A DNA stretch of 64,000 nucleotides from Loripinus fragilis (GCA_964019695.1 OZ026517.1:78471252-78535251); one strand, 5' to 3'; shown: positions 12,309 to 23,530, counted from the stretch's first letter. The notes: generated from the letters alone by a model not told the origin. Numbers and translations are program-made.

Positions 12309-13377
12309 GAAGAACAGCTAAACCCCTATAAATTTTGAGTTTAATGCACACCCTGACGGATTTGGTTTTTATACATCATTTTAAGCTTAATGTCTCTAGA
12401 TTCAAAAGAGACATAATGTATAATTCTTATGTGGTTCGGTTGCCACGGAAATCGTTAGGAAGTATGTGACCGTGTATTAGAATGAAAAACAACAATATAA
12501 AATTAGGGCTGTTAAAGTAGTACTTAAACTATTAAAATGGGCTAAACAGTCATGTAAAATGTAAGAACAGTTACTTTCCGGCAGATACAGTTGTTTGTTA
12601 GAGCAATTTAGGCACATTATGGTGTCATGTACGTTACATTTTCAACTACACACGATAAAATCATTCATATTTTGTTATAAAGTTTCGTTCTATAATCTTC
12701 TCATTACATATTTTTGATAAAATAACATGTATATTAAAGACAATTAACTCTGCAAACAACTTGTCCCCATCACAAAAACCTTGAGTTATAAGCGGTTGAA
12801 TATGACAACCCAGCAGAAAACGTTACGTAAGGAAAGAATATTGTCATTTAAAATCAAAGCATGTCCTCCTATTTGCTAGCTTTTAACACCATTTATGAGC
12901 ATTATATTGATAAACACGAGTAAAGTGGATTATAAACAATGTTTTTGGGTGTAAAGTATCATTTTAATCGTTTGACAATATGTAACGTATGTTACAAACG
13001 TCCAGTTGCTTAACTTCCACTTAATGATACATCATAGAATACTTTACTAAATTTCAAAACTGATTTTCGTGTTGAATAGACGTAAAGATATTGGTATGTT
13101 CAAAATTGAATATATCAGTTCTTATTAAGAGACTCGTGATTACAAATTGTCAAAGCATATTTACCTTTGTGAAATAGTATGTTTTAGAACTATTTAAAGC
13201 ATGAAAATATATTTTTATCGATTTGGTCAAAATTATAGGAGTCAAACCTCATTAACAAAGACAACTAAGGCGCTCAAGTACCAGCTGAATTAGGAGAAAT
13301 CACGGAAAGGAAACACGTTGGGTCCAACCGAAGTCATATGATAAAAGAATCTTTCACACGTGACTAGATACAGTATT
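12309..13377. other. no gene recognised
   Basis: AT-rich. It has GTAACGTATGTTAC-like motifs near 12630 and 12980 that recall the 1-5 kb element, but no clear element boundaries. Confidence 0.35.
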
Positions 13378-13530
13378 ACAAATTCTGTCGTTGACATCTG
13401 TGAAGATTAAGTACCAATTCTTCACATCTTTGAGCATTTGGTACCAATTTTTCACATGTGTGAGGACCTGGTACCGATTCTTCACATTTGTGAAAATTGA
13501 GTACCAATTCTTCACATCTGAGAAAAATCA
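13378..13530 (+). repeat. 30-bp tandem repeat, ~5 copies
   Basis: The degenerate unit is built on GTACCAATTCTTCACATCT plus about 11 variable bases. Related single units occur near 13680 and, inverted, near 18645. The period keeps frame, giving a chance YQFFTxxxxx peptide repeat. Confidence 0.75.
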
Positions 13531-14426
13531 AACCAGTCCTTCGCAGATTACACGAATACATACCAATTGTTCACAGCTAAAAATGAGAAAGATGTGAAAT
13601 TTGATCACAGATGTTAAACCCCCAAAATTATCGCAATTGACCATACGCAAATTTCACATTTTCCAAAAGTGACGTTTTGGTACCAATTCTTCACACGGTT
13701 TGAAATTTGCGAAATGCGGTTCAACAAGGCTCTGATGAGACTTCGCGATCGTCTAAGCCTTCGCTGCCCGCGTATTTCATGTACTTGCTCTAAGATAAGA
13801 CTTACAAGCGATGAAAGTCACCTCTCCATGTCGTTAAATTATAAAATAATCAAATTATACTGTTAAACCTATTATATTTCATCATGTTCGACTCAAGTAC
13901 CCTTTGTTAAACATGGGCGGTGTCGAGTAAAAAGAGACCTAGGTTAGTTTAAACGCGGACAATTAAGACTCAGACCAGTCTCCGCATATGCATGTATCGA
14001 TCTTAGGCTCTACCGTCCGATGATGGAAAACTCGATGTTCAATAAAGGATAATGAAGTGATAACGTTACGTAAATATGATTGCTGTGGAGGGCGTTGAGC
14101 ATTGTTTCATATGTACCCTTTTGCTATCGTTCGTCTCGAATTAATGGTTACACCGGCTTAATGTAAACAAACAACAGTAAATCTCCTTGTTTCTGAGTAT
14201 GACAAGCTAAGAAACTCTTGGTTCAGTTTTGAGGAGTGATAGAAAATATTTCTGCGAGACAAGAATGACAAAATCCTGCCAAGTTTAATCTGTTCTTAAG
14301 TCCAAATTTAATGAAGTAGGGGATTTGTTACAGGTATGTACATTTATGAGATGCTTTACTTTTGCACTATTTATATTAATTTTTAACCAGCCAGCCACAA
14401 CTCTCTCGTCTGTTTATGCTCTATAT
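13531..14426. other. no gene recognised
   Basis: Contains one further GTACCAATTCTTCACA unit near 13680 and a fragment with the GACCAGTCTCCGCATATGCA palindromic core near 13975. No exon-like segment was seen. Confidence 0.35.
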
Positions 14427-14796
14427 TTGTCGTGAAAATGTCTGCTTATTATATCTGCAGTAAATATTATCAGGGCTCATATTGTTTGCTATATAGGTAC
14501 TGTCCTGCCAGCCAAGAGTGACAGTGACGTCATGTTTTGTTTACCAAATTATGAGGGACTTATAATCGATAGATCACTCGTGTATTTATCCTATTCGCAG
14601 GACAGGATTAATGCACGAGTGATCTATCGATTCGCGTTAGCTAAAGCGATGTGTCCAAGTTAATGTTTTACTGAACAATTGAAAACAAAATATTACGTCA
14701 CTTTCACTCTTGGTTGGCACGGCAGTACCTATATAGCAAACAATATGAGCCCTGATAATATACTGCAGATATAATAAGCAGACATTTTCACGACAA
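14427..14796. mobile_element. foldback element with ~75-bp inverted arms
   Basis: The left arm starts TTGTCGTGAAAATGTCTGCT and runs to the CTATATAGGTACTG segment near 14500. The right arm is its near-perfect reverse complement, ending at 14796. The centre holds another inverted pair around GATAGATCACTCGTG. The 370-bp unit could fold into a long hairpin. I cannot settle the target duplication (CTAT is possible). Confidence 0.75.
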
Positions 14797-15109
14797 CTAT
14801 GGTTAATCCTTTTTGTTTTTACTGCATTTGAATCTCATAAATTCGAAGTCCTAGGGACCAGAGTTTTACTTGAATTATCAGTAACGTTACTTCGAATTAA
14901 ATGGAGTAGTAATTGACTATGACTATTTTTCTGTATGTGTTATTTAAATACATGTTCGGTACTAATTATGTCTGAATATAAAGAAACATCACTGAGAGAT
15001 GCTTCTCTGAAGCACCCAAAGCACGTTTTGAAGGAAGATGAAATATGTTGAACAAAGAATCTGTTGAACAAGAAACAGCTTCTCATACAAATTGTACGAT
15101 TTCGACGGA

Positions 15110-15186
15110 CAGTGGTTTTCATATTAGCCGATGTTCAGACATGCTATTATAGCATGTCTGAACATCGGCTAATATGAAAACCACTG
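15110..15186. repeat. perfect 77-bp palindrome
   Basis: CAGTGGTTTTCATATTAGCC... runs 38 bases to a single central T at 15148, then its exact reverse complement ends at 15186. I found no mismatch between the arms. It does not match any other repeat in the window. Confidence 0.9.
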
Positions 15187-15283
15187 TGCTTCTCGAGGGA
15201 GGCCCGTATGGCCCTTTGTGAAATATGTTGATGGCTGGAAATAAAAAGAAAGGTTGGCATAAATCTGTGCTCAAATTTCACAT

Positions 15284-17265
15284 TTTTATACCCCGCCACT
15301 AAAGTGTGGCGGGGTATTATGTTATACCTTTCGGTGCCTGTCCGTCCGTCCGTCCGTGCTCACCATTTCCGATCGATAACTTGAGTATCTATTCACGGAT
15401 TTTTTTCAAATTTTGCATACATATTGTTATCGGCGGTGAGTGGTATGGGATTGTTAACCCTTAATGCGCCAATCGCAACAAAAGTCGTTTGCTTTTCTCG
15501 TCTGCTGAAATGTTTAAGAAGCCTCTATGGCAAACAGTGTGGACCCAGATCAGACTGCTCCTATGGGAGCAGTCAGTTCTGGGTCCACGCTGTTTGCTTC
15601 TATACTCAATTCATCAGTAATGTTAGGCAATTATTTGCAGCAGACGACTTCAGCAGACGACATTTTCAGATGCATTTTTTTCTTGGCGCTTTAAGGGTTA
15701 ATGGGCAAAATCCGTCCAATTTTTAATGGAGTAACTGCCCTTTTTCGTATTGGAAAAATGGTTTCTGGCCTGTTATTCCTTTACTGTTCATGATATCTAA
15801 ATGAAACTTCACAGATATAATGCACATCAAAGGTTACATATTGTGACTAAGGACCGTCACTCTGACCTCCCAGTTTGTGAGTTATCCGCCCTTGATAGGT
15901 CTGAAAAAGGTTTTTGACATATCGTTCCTTTACTATATGGAATATCTGAATATAACTTCACAGATACGTTTCACATCAAAGGTAACATATTGTGACTAAG
16001 AACCGTCACTCTTACCTTTCCCGTTTGTGAGTTATCCACCCTTGATTGAATTAAAAAATGTTTTTACCCGTAGTTCCTTTACTATGTGGAATATTTAATT
16101 GAAACTTTACAGATATGTTTCACATCAAAGGTTACATACTGTGACAAAGAACCATCACTCTTACCTTTCCAGTTCATGAGTTATCTGCCCTTGATTGATC
16201 TGAAAAATGGTTTTTGACCTGTAGTTCATTTACTATATGGAATATCTGAATGAAACTTTATAGATATGTTAATCATCAAAGGTTACATATTGTGACTAAG
16301 GATCGTCACTCTTACCTTTCCAGATTGTGAATTATCCACCCTTGATTGATCTGAGAATTGGTTTTTGGCATGTAGTTTCTTTTACTATATGGAATATCTG
16401 AATGAAACTTCACAGATATGTTGAACATCAAAGGTTACATATTTTTAGTAAGGACCGTCACCCTTACCTTTCCAGTTCATGAGTTATCCGCCCTTGATTG
16501 ATCTGAAAAATGTTTTTTGACCTGTAGTTTATTTACTATATGGAGTATCTGAATGAAACTTCACAGATATGTTGACTATCAAAGGTTACATATTGTGGGT
16601 AAGGATCGTCACTCTTACCTTACCAGATTGTGAGTTATCCACCCTTGATTGATCTGAGAATTGGTTTTTGACCTGTAGTTCACTTCAACCGCCCGTGCTC
16701 ACTGTTTCCGATCGATAACTTGAGTATTTATGCACAGATTTTTTTCAAATTTTGCATACATATTGTTTTTGGGAATGAGTGGTATGGGATTGTTAATGGG
16801 CAAAATCCGATTATTTTCGATGGAGTTACTGCCCTTTCTCCCTTTAAAAAATGGTTTCTGGCCTGTTATTCTTTTACTGTTTATGATATCTGAATGAAAC
16901 TTCACATATATGTTGAACAGCAAAGGTTACATATTACAACGAAGGACCGTCACTCTTACCTTTCCAGTTCATGAGTTATCTGCCCTTGATTAATCTGGAA
17001 AATGTATTTGACCTGTAGTTCCTTTACTATATGAAATATCTGAATGAAACTTCACAGATATGTTGACCATCAAAGGTTACATATTGTGACTAAGGATCGT
17101 CACTCTTACATGAGTTATTCGCCCTTGATTGATCTGAAAAATGGTTTTTGACCTGTAGTTCATTTACTATATGGAATATCTGAATGAAACTTCACAGATA
17201 TGTTGACCATCAAAGGTTACATATTGTGACTAAGGATCGTCACTCTTACCTTTCCAGATTGTGAG
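15284..17265 (+). repeat. ~150-bp tandem array, ~9 units in two blocks
   Basis: Each unit carries CAAAGGTTACATATTGTGAC, CGTCACTCTTACCTTTCCAG, GAGTTATCCACCCTTGATTG and TGAATGAAACTTCACAGATA. The shared AGGTTACATA starts at 15831, 15980, 16129, 16280, 16432, 16583, 16924, 17074 and 17214, so the period is about 150. Both blocks start with a leader (GATCGATAACTTGAGTAT, at ~15370 and ~16710). Only the first leader follows the CCCCGCCACTAAAGTGTGGC hairpin and the CCGTCCGT run. The array runs directly into the Helitron fragment at 17271. Confidence 0.85.
15458..15697. mobile_element. TTAA-flanked MITE (piggyBac-type)
   Basis: The 240-bp insert begins CCCTTAATGCGCCAA, ends TTGGCGCTTTAAGGG, and is flanked by TTAA on both sides. 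The second array leader at 16780-16810 preserves the empty site (GGGATTGTTAATGGGCAAAA), so the boundaries and the TTAA duplication are seen directly. The centre is a hairpin on GGACCCAGATCAGACTGCTC. Relatives: 39218-39458, 52579-52792, 54395-54585 (partial) and 56863-57087. TTAA targeting and CCC/GGG termini are hallmarks of piggyBac. Confidence 0.85.
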
Positions 17266-17270
17266 CACCA

Positions 17271-18101
17271 GTAGATCACATACATTATGTAGCTTTGAGC
17301 AGACTTAAGACCTTTGATGGCCTATATATCACAGACTTAAACACAAACAAGATATCGATAAGTAAAGCTGTGAAAGCAGAAATGCAACATTTGAGAGAAT
17401 GCAAGACTGACATGACTCTGCAGTTTTTATATAATATGGCTGATGTTTTCAGATTAACCTTTTTAAATGCAAGGTCCCTACATAGGCATTTATTAGATGT
17501 GAAAAATGACTTCACTTTTCAAGTAGCAGAAGTAATTTGCTTTTGTGAAAACAGATTTGATGACAGAGACACTAGTGAAAGTACTTCTCTAAATGGTTTT
17601 CGCCAATATAGACAAGACTCTAAAGTTCATACAAACCAGAATCAACGGACACCATATGGAATGGCCTTGTATACCTCAGAGAAGTTACACATAGATCCCA
17701 GCTCTCTAACTAGTGACAATATTGAAATCATGCTATCAGAAATTAACAGAACTGAAATTAAAATCAACCTTGTCAACATATACAGTCCCCCCAAAACCAC
17801 AACAAAAACTCTAATTAAAGTGCTGACAAACATCCACCATACTTATTTGAACTCTGTGTTTAGTGTTATAATGGGTGATTTTAATATAGACATGAACAGT
17901 GACTCTCCTGGTGCAAAGCAGCTTGCTCAGCAAATGACTAATCTTGGATATCGTCAGTTGATTACTTCACCAACATGTGACACAGGCTCAATCATAGATC
18001 TCATTTTCACAAACTTCCCAGAGGATATGGAAGTGCGAGCTGGGACCTTGCCTGTGTATTACTCAGATCACATGATTATCTGGGCTGCTATCAAATCTTG
18101 A
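17271..18101 (+). CDS. Helitron-type helicase C-terminus plus EEP endonuclease (partial)
   Basis: The frame is open from about 17271 to the stop at 18099-18101. It begins VDHIHYVALSRLKTFDGLYI, which matches motif VI of Pif1-like Helitron helicases, so this is the 3' end of a rolling-circle transposon protein. An endonuclease/exonuclease/phosphatase domain follows. Counting from the TTG at 17295, its catalytic positions all look present: LNAR 57-60, the Glu of CFCEN at 85, VNIYSPP 159-165, GDFNID 194-199, Asp235 and SDH 257-259. The Rep and main helicase parts are missing upstream, replaced by the 150-bp array, so it is a truncated copy despite the intact frame. A LINE endonuclease is the alternative, but the helicase motif argues against that. 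Confidence 0.75.
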   Translation, partial: VDHIHYVALSRLKTFDGLYITDLNTNKISISKAVKAEMQHLRECKTDMTLQFLYNMADVFRLTFLNARSLHRHLLDVKNDFTFQVAEVICFCENRFDDRDTSESTSLNGFRQYRQDSKVHTNQNQRTPYGMALYTSEKLHIDPSSLTSDNIEIMLSEINRTEIKINLVNIYSPPKTTTKTLIKVLTNIHHTYLNSVFSVIMGDFNIDMNSDSPGAKQLAQQMTNLGYRQLITSPTCDTGSIIDLIFTNFPEDMEVRAGTLPVYYSDHMIIWAAIKS

Positions 18102-18924
18102 AAAAGGTGAGATAGTCTGTACCTGTATTAGAATTTCTTAATTTACAGTTTTTATGCATGAATGTCACCCCCACAAACACCTTAATTTTAACCACCATTA
18201 CAGAATGCCCTGTATGACCAGTGAGTGTTCAGATCAGCCTGTGCATACTCTCCGCCAGATCAGAGCCTTCACTGTTCTCATAAAACTTCTGCAGATTGTA
18301 AGCTACCCATAGAATAAGGAACACAGTCTCTTAACTTAAAGATATGCTTTACAGCCTGATTTAAATCTACCCTAATCAGAATTTCCCATATTGTTAGAAA
18401 TCTCACTAGACTGCTCATGTATCTGTGGTTTATATTAATATCTATTTAGAGTTAGGACGTCATATCACTGTCTATCTCAGTTCTGTTGCTATTTAGGCAT
18501 TATATATCTCACAAAATAACTTTTGGTGCCCCCAGCAGTGGCAGGGTATTATGCAGTGCTTGCGGTGCTTTTATTATATTATTAACTTGTAAAGAATCGG
18601 TATATACGTATTCGTCTTATCTGCGAAGACCTGGTTCGATTTTTCTCAGATGTGAAGAATTGGTAGCTATGTCGTAAACATGGCCAGTAATATATATTTT
18701 AGCCCTCCCCCACAGTGGGTTCAGCTGCTGTCCATTCTAAGGAGTTATTCTGTTGTTGCTGTTGTTGTTGTTGTTGTTGTTTGTTGATACTACCATTGTG
18801 TGTGTGTGTGGGGGGGGGGGGTCGTGAGGCGTTCTTGCTTTGTGCAATACCTGAAGGGCTTTTAGCGAGCTACAGAAATCTATATACATGTACAATAAGT
18901 CGTTTTATACCATTTAAAAGCAAA
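18102..18924. other. no gene; microsatellite and repeat fragments
   Basis: Holds a fragment with the TCAGCCTGTGCATACTCTCC core near 18232, a (GTT)n/GT/G-run simple repeat at about 18735-18825, and an inverted relic of the 30-bp repeat near 18625-18665. Confidence 0.5.
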
Positions 18925-19205
18925 TTTGTGATTTTTTGTTTTTTTGCTTCACGTCCCAGTCAACTGCTATGGTCATGGGGGACCACACGTTTTCCTGGGC
19001 AAGCTTGAACAAGCGATTTATCAGTAATTCGTGCACATACTACAACCCTTCTTGAATGAATCAGCGGAAGGGATTCTCCTCCCTTCCGCTGATTCATTCA
19101 AGACATTATTTTATGATCAATCTCCACGAAATATGAGACCGGGCCGGGATCGAACTCGCAACCCCTGCAAGATCGTGATGAAAAGACTGCGGATGTGGAG
19201 GCTGA
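18925..19205. repeat. dispersed repeat with internal 23-bp perfect hairpin
   Basis: Related to 37600-37800: both carry CTATGGxCATGG, a TTCxTGGG...CAAGC block, TTCGTGCACATAC, ACAACCCT and ATCAxTCTCCACGAAA. Only this copy holds CTTGAATGAATCAGCGGAAG... (19051-19073) followed after 6 nt by its exact reverse complement (19080-19102). Read on the minus strand, GCGAGTTCGATCCC at 19141-19160 resembles a tRNA B box, so the family may be a tRNA-derived SINE. I see no matching A box. Confidence 0.5.
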
Positions 19206-19550
19206 TTCGTATTGTGATAAACAGGTTTCACGATACATTTTGCTTCGTTAATTTTGTAAAGTTAATGAATTAACCCCTGTCCTGCTAAACCCGGATTTAT
19301 CTTTTTTTCTAAGAACACTAGATCCAGATCAGCTAGCTTCTAACGAAACCATCTGTTCAAGATCCATATTGTCATTTAGTCCGATTTAAAATGCAGGCTT
19401 ACAACTTGAAATGATAAACATGAAATTAAATGTGTATATTGTACATAAAATATTCAGCATAACAAGGGGTAAGATTTGTTTGATTTGATTTATACATGAA
19501 TCAAGTTTCAAAACTAGTTTACTATTCTAATATCGGGAAGGACTCACACA

Positions 19551-19732
19551 CCAGATAGGCGGCAATCGAAAACGTTAATACTCATGCTCGCCGAACGTAA
19601 ATAAAAAAAAATAGTAAGAAACAGAGTTTTCGATTGCCATGTGTCGCCTAACTGGCGACAAATGACAATCTAAAACATTAGTCCTTGCGATTTTGATCCG
19701 CGTTCGTTGATTCGATGCCCGCCTATCCGGTG
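19551..19732. mobile_element. MITE, CACACTGGATAG family, second copy
   Basis: Ends CACACCAGATAGGCGGCAAT and ...GCCCGCCTATCCGGTGTG, with the inner palindrome around TTTCGATTGCCATGTGTCGC. It matches 5112-5308 throughout with scattered differences. Confidence 0.75.
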
Positions 19733-20262
19733 TGGATCAGTACCAATGACTGTTGTAACAATGTACACTTCTTTGTGGGTAACGGATGTAAATGAATTAA
19801 GCTTACGTTTCGCGAGAATATCATTTTGCATTCTCGGGATATTTTCAAAATCAACATTTTAAATAGTTTTCTTTCAGTAATACCATCAGAGTGTCAAAGT
19901 TTTTCTGTAGCCGACACAGTTAAAGACATATGCGGCTATTTCCAATGCGCACCTTTTCCGCGTCTGGAAACGGGTAAAGTTGTCTGGGTCCTGTCTTTCG
20001 ACCTTTCACGGATTCGGATCAATATAGCTTTCAGATATTCTTATGTCAAATCAGTGTTCCGACATTTTATTGACAAAATGAAGTAATTAAAGTGTGTCCG
20101 AAATATCTATTCACCTTTTATCAGAACTGATCATCTCAGTACCAAAGACAGTTAAATGTAGCTCAGACGAAATCAAACGACGTACACAATTATCCTGGCC
20201 ACAAATACGAAAGTGGCCGAGTCTCTACTATTTGGACGGTTATTTAAAGCCGCGCACGACCT
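19733..20262. other. no gene recognised
   Basis: An 86-codon open frame at 19826-20086 has no motif I recognise and no convincing splice borders. I treat it as chance. Confidence 0.3.
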
Positions 20263-20345
20263 GACCTCGTGGCCTAGTGGTTAGCGTGTCTGGCTACGAA
20301 GCCAGAGGCCAGAGGACCTGGATCGATTCCAGGGTGCGCACCTTC
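20263..20345 (+). other. tRNA-Arg(ACG)-like sequence, probably tRNA-derived
   Basis: Has an A-box-like TGGCCTAGTGGTTAGCG, an anticodon arm TCTGGCTACGAAGCCAGA with ACG, a T arm CCTGGATCGATTCCAGG (B box one base off GGTTCGATTCC) and downstream T-runs that could end Pol III transcription. The anticodon loop is one base too long and the acceptor stem (GACCTCG versus TGCGCAC) does not pair. I therefore read it as a tRNA pseudogene or SINE head, not a working tRNA. Confidence 0.55.
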
Positions 20346-20660
20346 TTTAAGTGTGTTTTTTCTATCTTTTTTTTTAACATTTTAAATTAAAACTGTTTTA
20401 AATTGCTTCATAAACTGGTAAAATGGCATCATCAAAACGAACAAAATGGGCATTCCTGAACTTTTTATATTGAATTACGCATGAAACCTATGGGAGTGGG
20501 GTTAAATTTGGCCCTCCTGAAAGAGAATTAGTTCGGTGACCCCAGTTTTTTTTATTCTTTTTTCTGAAAGGTAGTATAATAGTCCATGAAATAAAAATAA
20601 ATTCTTAAGATTTTCAACATCAGATTTTTTAATATTATGATTTATTCTAAAAACAAATTC

Positions 20661-21022
20661 CAATTTCCGACGAATTACCAAAATATATCATGCAGTATCT
20701 TCTCAAAACATGGGATAAAAACTAAACTTGCATATTTTCTAAAAGGTTTGATGTCATGGGCAATAATTTAAGCTAAAAGAAAGAAGCTGGCTGAAGATTA
20801 CAACAGATTTAGCTCGATCTTTAGGACTAGTGTTATTCTTTCAATTTCCGACGAATTGCCAAAATATATCATGCAGTATCTTCTCAAAACATGGGATAAA
20901 AACTAAACTTGCATATTTTCTAAAAGGTTTGATGTCATGGGCAATAATTTAAGCTAAAAGAAAGAAGCTGGCTGAAGATTGCAACAGATTTAGCTCGATC
21001 TTTAGGACTAGTGTTTTTCTTT
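20661..21022 (+). repeat. recent 181-bp tandem duplication
   Basis: CAATTTCCGACGAATT(A/G)CC starts at 20661 and again at 20842. The two copies are almost identical to 21022, including GATGTCATGGGCAATAATTT and GATTTAGCTCGATCTTTAGG. Only a few differences were seen, so the duplication is young or an assembly effect. Confidence 0.9.
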
Positions 21023-21229
21023 CATATTTATAGAAAATTGGTCAAATGCTGAAAACTTCCATATGCGATAGTGAAAAAATAAGCACGGTGACATATCCTT
21101 TTTATTTCATAAATGGATAGCCCATGTATAATACAAACTGTATGCAAAGTATTGAACATATTTCAACATGGGAAGTATTTAGTAGCACATGCCCTTAATA
21201 ACACTGCAATTATAGACTTACTGCTGATT

Positions 21230-21720
21230 ATGGTTTTGCTACCCCCCCCCCCCACACACACACACAAGGGAATTTTGCAGACATATCGAACAGTCCAAGC
21301 TTTGGAAACACTTTTGATCTCAGGCACAACGACTAAAGGACCAGAGGACTGGAAAGGTTCTATGGCAAACGACGAAAACTAAACACAGCTTTTTGACGAA
21401 TGGCAGACACCTCTCATATCCGAAGAGGTGACATATTCTTTGCAATATCAGAGCAATTATTTCACTTGATTAACATGGATTTAGAGGCAGTTGATGTAAG
21501 GTCACAGGACGCTACCGCCACTTTACATGAAGAGACATATACATGCTCCATTGCACGCATATATGTGAAACAGCACCGAACACTACCAATATCATTGGTT
21601 GACCCTCTGACGCTGATGTGTTGGTTCCGCTATTGAAGATTGCTAAGCACTTTAACTCAAGTCATTTTTGTTTGATACTGGCACAGGCGACACATACACA
21701 AAACTCATTTAATTCCTTTG
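21230..21720 (+). pseudogene. decayed ORF, probably same unknown family as 2869-3923
   Basis: Follows a C-run and a GGGAATTTTGCAGAC block like that at 450 and 990. Three frames carry pieces in order: KGPEDWKGSMANDEN at 21339-21380, a degenerate middle, then SDADVLVPLLKIAKHFNS and FDTGTGDTYTKLI up to 21712. Frame changes and stops make it non-functional. I associate such motifs with uncharacterised ORFs that are abundant in invertebrate genomes and probably transposon-borne, but this is from memory. Confidence 0.45.
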
Positions 21721-21779
21721 AGTACAAATGATAAGGAAGACAGCTAACACTTTTAAATGATGTTAGCCAAAGTTATCAT

Positions 21780-23530
21780 TAGCTTATTTTATTGATGTAA
21801 CACACATAACACCATAGGAAGTTGTAATTTCGTTCAGAAAGCTTTTATAAGTAGTAAAGACATCCAATAGTTTAATGTCTTCTTACCGTAGCTCAAACTT
21901 TCATTTACTTTATCAGGCCCATATAAGTGCTTACACCGGAGAGGACTATAGGTTTGGCCGTCCATCTGTCTGTCCGTCCGTCTGTCTGTCCGCTGAGATA
22001 ACTGAAAACCTATTCAAGCTTGCTTGATGAAACTTCGTATATGAACAGGTGGCAATGTGCTGATTATGCACGTCCTTTTGTTTTTGCTGTCGCATGAAAA
22101 TTGTGGTGGTTGTTATGGTAAGGGAAATAGTCAAATTGTTGCGAAACATGGACCCCAAGCTAACTCGTTAACTATTCAAGCTAGCTTGATGAAACTTGGT
22201 ACATGTATGTGAACATATGGCAATGTGCTGATTATGCACGTTATTTTTCTTTGCCGTCACATAAAAATGTGGTTGCTATGGTTACCGAAATAGTCAAAAT
22301 GTTGCACCGAAGGGGATATGTGTTGTGGGCAAAATCTTTGCTTGTTTCAATTTGATAATACAGTAACAGTAGTAACATAGGTAACAGGCTGTAGCAGGCT
22401 AAATCCTCGATTTACAGAGTTAAATCATCTATTATTCGACACAGTTTGGATGGTTCATTAATACAGGACATGTCTGCAAAATTCCCTAGGGGGTGGAGCA
22501 GTATCTTTCTTAATATGCAGTCTGTATACTGTGCAATGATTCTACTGGTTGCGAGGAGGAGGAGGACGATTTTGCTTCAGAAGCAGACAAAATGTACTTG
22601 AGGATTACTTAGATGAGAATTAGTTTTGAATATTTACATTTAAGATGAACATTTATTAAATTCTCTTGTTAAAATGTGAAACTATTTTTTTTTTCTATTT
22701 GTGTCTCTAGTATATATTTAGCATTATACGCATTAGGGAAAGATGAAAATAAAGTTTATTAATAACATCCGTAGCAAAAGTTTATTGGCTTGATAATCAG
22801 CAATGCATATCATTTCTAAGATTTGGCCACCAAAGGCTGAAGGTTACAGATATTCATTTTTTCTGATATATCATCTCCTACGTCAAGACAATGTCCTTGT
22901 TTATTTATCACGCCATGTTACATCCTTTAGTAAGCACCCTGATCTTAGAAACTTGGTGACAAACTTGCAGATCTATGAGTCCTTATCATATGAGCAAGAT
23001 CATTCCAAAATATAAAGTAGCCACCAGCTGCAAGGATTTTCACATATTTTTACTTAAATGCTGCATACCAATGTTTTTTCCTTAAAACTGGGGGTAGGGT
23101 TGTTTATTGTCGCAGTTAAGACAATATATTTAAGATAGAAAAACAAATACAGAGTGTAGTTGTATAAGTAAATGATGTTAATCTCAACTACTATTCTTAA
23201 AGTGTAATTTAATCAATGTAACACAAATAACACCATAGGAAGCCGTAATTTTGTAATTTTGCTTAAAAGTTTTCATATGTAGTAAAGGCAACCAGCATGC
23301 AGACTATATTGAGTGAATCACATAATTTGATATTTTAATAACTTCTTTCTGTTGTTCAAACTTTCATTTTACTTCAGTTCTTAATTTGATATAGTAACAT
23401 ATGTAACAGACCATTACAGGCTAACGCCCCGGCTTACAGAGTGCAAACATCTCTTATTCGACGCATCTTGTATTTTTCTTTAAGATAGGATATATCTGCA
23501 AAATTGTCTAGGGGGTGGTGATGGGGCAGG
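21780..23530. mobile_element. end sequences of the long-inverted-repeat element, duplicated
   Basis: ATGTAACACA(C/A)ATAACACCAT with its downstream block occurs at ~21795 and ~23217. A second block, GTAACATAxGTAACAG then a TCTGCAAAATT...CTAGGGGGTGG end, occurs at ~22372-22497 and ~23393-23520. These resemble the GTTACGTACGTTAC and GGGGGAATT ends at 1-5 kb. Together with the pseudogene at 21230-21720 they suggest a second, broken copy of that element. Confidence 0.5.
21945..22330 (+). repeat. two ~169-bp tandem units after a CCGTCCGT run
   Basis: GCAATGTGCTGATTATGCAC occurs at 22051 and 22220, each after TATTCAAGCTxGCTTGATGA and AACTTxGTA. A TGTCTGTCCGTCCGTCTGTC run precedes the first unit, as at the starts of the arrays at 15.3 kb and 43.1 kb. 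Confidence 0.7.

Noticed and set aside
17271..18101. LINE endonuclease
   Set aside because: The frame begins with a Pif1/Helitron helicase motif VI, and no reverse transcriptase follows.
19826..20086. 86-codon frame as an upstream exon of gene 1
   Set aside because: Ends in a stop rather than a donor, and no motif or phase link to 24430 could be shown.
20263..20342. functional tRNA-Arg gene
   Set aside because: Anticodon loop is too long and the acceptor stem does not pair.
22803..23015. 70-codon plus-strand frame as an exon
   Set aside because: Sits between duplicated element ends, no motif recognised and no convincing acceptor/donor pair in phase with gene 1.
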